NCBI RefSeq assembly: GCF_014205275.1
Contig: NZ_JACHND010000001.1
Span: 2,356,001-2,420,000, forward strand
DNA length: 64,000 nt
Reading direction: 5' to 3'
DNA from: Sphaerisporangium siamense
Lineage (GTDB): Bacteria > Actinomycetota > Actinomycetes > Streptosporangiales > Streptosporangiaceae
Below are positions 62,208-64,000 of the stretch, piece after piece (position 1 is the stretch's first letter; the number at the start of each line of letters is the position of its first letter). A program made the position numbers and the translations under genes. The notes beneath the pieces were generated by a model that saw only the letters and a program-made list of their open reading frames with translations, made no database searches and was not told the origin of the DNA.

Positions 62208-62495
62208 GTGGCTGACGAGGCTCCGCGTGCCATTCGCGCGGCCCTGCTGCCGGAGGATGTCGAAGACTTTGATCGTGGGTACCGGGCCGTCATTGCCGAA
62301 GCGACGGAAACGCTCGACCTCATGCCGGTGACGGCTTTCCTGGAACGCTGGTGGTGTGTGGCATGATCGACCGCTGACGCCGAGGGTCACCGCGTCATGT
62401 TGGCCGATGCCGATGGCCTGATGCGAGGCGAAGGGCTGTCCCCAACTCCGACGCGGGAGATGCCGGTGGACCTGGGCCTCTGTAGGCGTGCATGA
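62208..62495 (+). pseudogene. DUF6247-like gene with an in-frame nonsense codon
   Basis: From GTG 62208 the frame reads RAIRAALLPEDVEDFDRGYR, VIAEATETLDLMPVTAFLER then WWCVA and stops at TGA 62364-62366. The same frame then continues STADAEGHRVMLADADGLMR and GEGLSPTPTREMPVDLGL up to 62495, with the layout expected of the family (VAW-STAD...). A single base change of TGG to TGA would explain the stop. The 5' part has no clear ribosome site. It lies next to the DUF397 cluster, where such genes are common. Confidence 0.55.
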
Positions 62496-62501
62496 GGCTG
62501 A

Positions 62502-62597
62502 CAGCAGGAACTGGACGCGAGCCACGACATGCTCGCCGAGCGCCCGGACGCGGTCGCCGTGCTCGTCACGGAGTTCCTGGTCGGCAACGCGTCATGA
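62502..62597 (+). pseudogene. Fragment resembling an alpha/beta-hydrolase C-terminus
   Basis: The frame reads QQELDASHDMLAERPDAVAV and LVTEFLVGNAS then stops. The S-H-D-M-L-A-E-R-P-x-x-V pattern resembles the catalytic-His end of an alpha/beta hydrolase. Nothing upstream in this frame supports a full gene. Weak. Confidence 0.3.
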
Positions 62598-62806
62598 GCG
62601 CCTTCTGAGGGACGACTTGTGCCTGGCCGGGAACGTGGGGCATGCGCGCCTGCTGAGGGGGGGTGCCTGGTCACGGACGTCGGGAGGGATGGTGGGGCGG
62701 GGGAGTCCGGTAGGGTTGAGGGGTTGTGTGCGCTCGTAACGCCTTCCGCTAGGGCGGGTGAGGGTGGGCGCCTTCCGAATTCACGAGCACTCCCTAGGAG
62801 ATCACC

Positions 62807-63412
62807 GTGTCCGAAGTACGTATCGCCGCCGAGCCGCGCTCGGAGTTCGGCAAGGGCGCCGCGCGTAAGATCCGCCGCGCCGACAGGGTCCCCGCCGTCC
62901 TGTACGGACACGGCATCGAGCCGAAGCACCTCACGCTCCCGGGCCACGACCTCATGATCGCGCTGCGCACGCCGAACGTGCTCATCCGCGTCGAGGGTGA
63001 GGGCGTCAACGAGATCGCGCTGCCGAAGGGCGTCCAGCGCGACCCGCTCAAGGGCTTCATCGAGCACATCGACTTGCTGCTCGTGAAGCGCGGCGAGAAG
63101 GTCACCGTCGAGATCCCGGTCACCACCACCGGCGACATCGCCCCGGGCGGCCTGCTCGACCAGCAGCTCGTCACCGTCGCGGTCGAGGCCGAGGCCACCC
63201 ACATCCCGACCGGTGTCGAGGTCGACATCGAGGGCCTGGAGGTCGGCGCGGTCGTCACCGCCGGCGACCTTGAGCTGCCGCGTGGCGCCACCCTTGCCGC
63301 CGACCCCGAGACCGTCGTGCTCCAGGTCATCACGGTCCCGACCACCGCCGAGGCCGAGGAGGCCCCCGAGGGCGAGGCCGAGGCCGCGCCCGCCGAGGCC
63401 GCCGCGGAGTAA
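62807..63412 (+). CDS. rplY: 50S ribosomal protein L25/general stress protein Ctc
   Basis: 201 residues. [20 protein letters not shown] and [20 protein letters not shown] are the L25 N-terminal domain, which binds 5S rRNA. From about residue 95 comes the TL5/Ctc C-terminal domain ([20 protein letters not shown]), and an acidic Glu/Ala tail ends the chain. The GTG start at 62807 follows CCTAGGAGATCACC. It is next to pth, the usual order. The gap 62598-62806 should carry its promoter; I see no gene there. Confidence 0.95.
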   Translation: MSEVRIAAEPRSEFGKGAARKIRRADRVPAVLYGHGIEPKHLTLPGHDLMIALRTPNVLIRVEGEGVNEIALPKGVQRDPLKGFIEHIDLLLVKRGEKVTVEIPVTTTGDIAPGGLLDQQLVTVAVEAEATHIPTGVEVDIEGLEVGAVVTAGDLELPRGATLAADPETVVLQVITVPTTAEAEEAPEGEAEAAPAEAAAE

Positions 63413-63428
63413 TCTCCCGTACAGTCGG

Positions 63429-63470
63429 CAGGGCAGCCAGGCGCCGGTCTCCGGCCGCCGGGCTGCCCTG
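63429..63470 (+). terminator. Hairpin after rplY
   Basis: CAGGGCAGCC (63429-63438) pairs with GGCTGCCCTG (63461-63470), enclosing an inner GC-rich hairpin. A weak T-containing stretch follows. Confidence 0.5.
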
Positions 63471-63566
63471 TCCCATGTCCGCCTCAATGTCCGCCCCAAA
63501 AGTCCGATCCGATGTCCGACTTCCGGTCCGACGTCCCGGGGACGCCGAGTGAACGGAGACAATCTC

Positions 63567-64000
63567 GTGGACCGCTGGCTGATCGTCGGCCTGGGCAACC
63601 CCGGCCCGGAGTACGCCGGTAACCGGCACAACGCCGGGTTCATGGTGCTGGACGAGCTCGCCGGGCGGGCCGGCGGCCGGTTCAAGACCCACAAGGCCCA
63701 TGCCGAGGTCGTCGAGGGCCGCCTGGTCGGCGCGCCGGTCGTGCTGGCCAAGCCCAGGTCGTACATGAACCTTTCCGGCGGCCCGGTGAAGGCCCTGGCC
63801 GACTTCTACAAGGTCGTCCCCGAGCGCGTGATCGTCGTGCACGACGAGCTGGACATCCCGTACGGCGCGCTGCGGGTCAAGCTCGGCGGCGGCGACAACG
63901 GGCACAACGGCCTGCGTTCGATCACCAAGTCCCTGGCGACCCGGGACTACCTGCGCGTCCGTTTCGGCGTGGGCCGTCCGCCCGGCCGCATGGACGCCGC
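63567..64000 (+). CDS. pth: Peptidyl-tRNA hydrolase (partial, C-terminus off window)
   Basis: About 144 residues visible. GTG 63567 opens [20 protein letters not shown], the Pth signature with the catalytic His, then [80 protein letters not shown] and the FGVGRPPGR motif. Pth frees tRNA from prematurely released peptidyl-tRNA. The C-terminal end lies beyond base 64000. Confidence 0.95.
   Translation, partial: MDRWLIVGLGNPGPEYAGNRHNAGFMVLDELAGRAGGRFKTHKAHAEVVEGRLVGAPVVLAKPRSYMNLSGGPVKALADFYKVVPERVIVVHDELDIPYGALRVKLGGGDNGHNGLRSITKSLATRDYLRVRFGVGRPPGRMDA

Noticed and set aside
62387-63766. 459-residue minus-strand ORF near the right end
   Set aside because: Antisense to rplY and pth, with no family match.

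Overview
The window is a GC-rich actinomycete chromosome segment. GTG starts are frequent and many neighbouring genes overlap by 1-16 bases. The gene set (SepX/GlpR, bacterial Pmt mannosyltransferases, an Rpf-like protein, an F420-type LLM oxidoreductase, an XRE/DUF397/anti-sigma-type ATPase cluster) points to the Streptosporangiales or a close relative. That placement is inference, because there is no rRNA here.

Layout. 0-9.5 kb is core: mtnP (cut by the window edge), an FmdB zinc ribbon protein, a K+/H+ antiporter, an LCP ligase, 5-formyl-THF cyclo-ligase, galU-moeA-moaC-mog, a RimJ-type acetyltransferase and sepX. A tRNA-Ala(CGC) at 9572-9645 is followed by a decayed 3.5-kb island. The island ends in a second copy of the tRNA 3' part and holds an IS21 relic, an IS3 relic, a truncated exported propeller protein and a broken toxin-antitoxin pair. 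13.4-32.4 kb is accessory: two FAD enzymes, a Panacea-type toxin-antitoxin candidate, a BP74-like gene remnant, a TetR/monooxygenase pair with repeated operators, an NPP1 protein, a PD40-amidohydrolase fusion, a complete IS701 copy with CTAG target duplication, an LLM oxidoreductase, an EndoQ-like nuclease, an HTTM membrane protein pair and several unknown genes.

32.5-39.7 kb is an envelope glycosylation region: two divergent pmt genes flanking rsmI, a second membrane glycosyltransferase and a polyprenyl-phosphate sugar synthase-like GT2. The two pmt genes share a 645-bp inverted repeat that appears perfect and uses a different codon style from its flanks. Recombination across it would invert rsmI and swap the pmt N-termini. 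39.7-48 kb is the core run metG-tatD-rpf-rsmA-ispE-ABC-F, with a small secreted binding protein inserted. 48-56.6 kb holds MarR/tam/VOC with a strong operator, a polyphosphate-related group (CYTH-CHAD, NUDIX-phosphatase, ppk) and a coiled-coil TetR beside a fatty acid desaturase. 57-64 kb is tRNA-Gln, glmU, prs, an XRE/DUF397/ATPase regulatory cluster with nearby pseudogenes, rplY/ctc and pth (cut by the window edge).

The observations most worth a second look are the pmt inverted repeat, the tRNA-Ala island with its broken genes, the Panacea pair, the Gln-for-Glu change in the Rpf-like domain and the compensated frameshift in the BP74 remnant. All identifications come from reading motifs; no database search was run.
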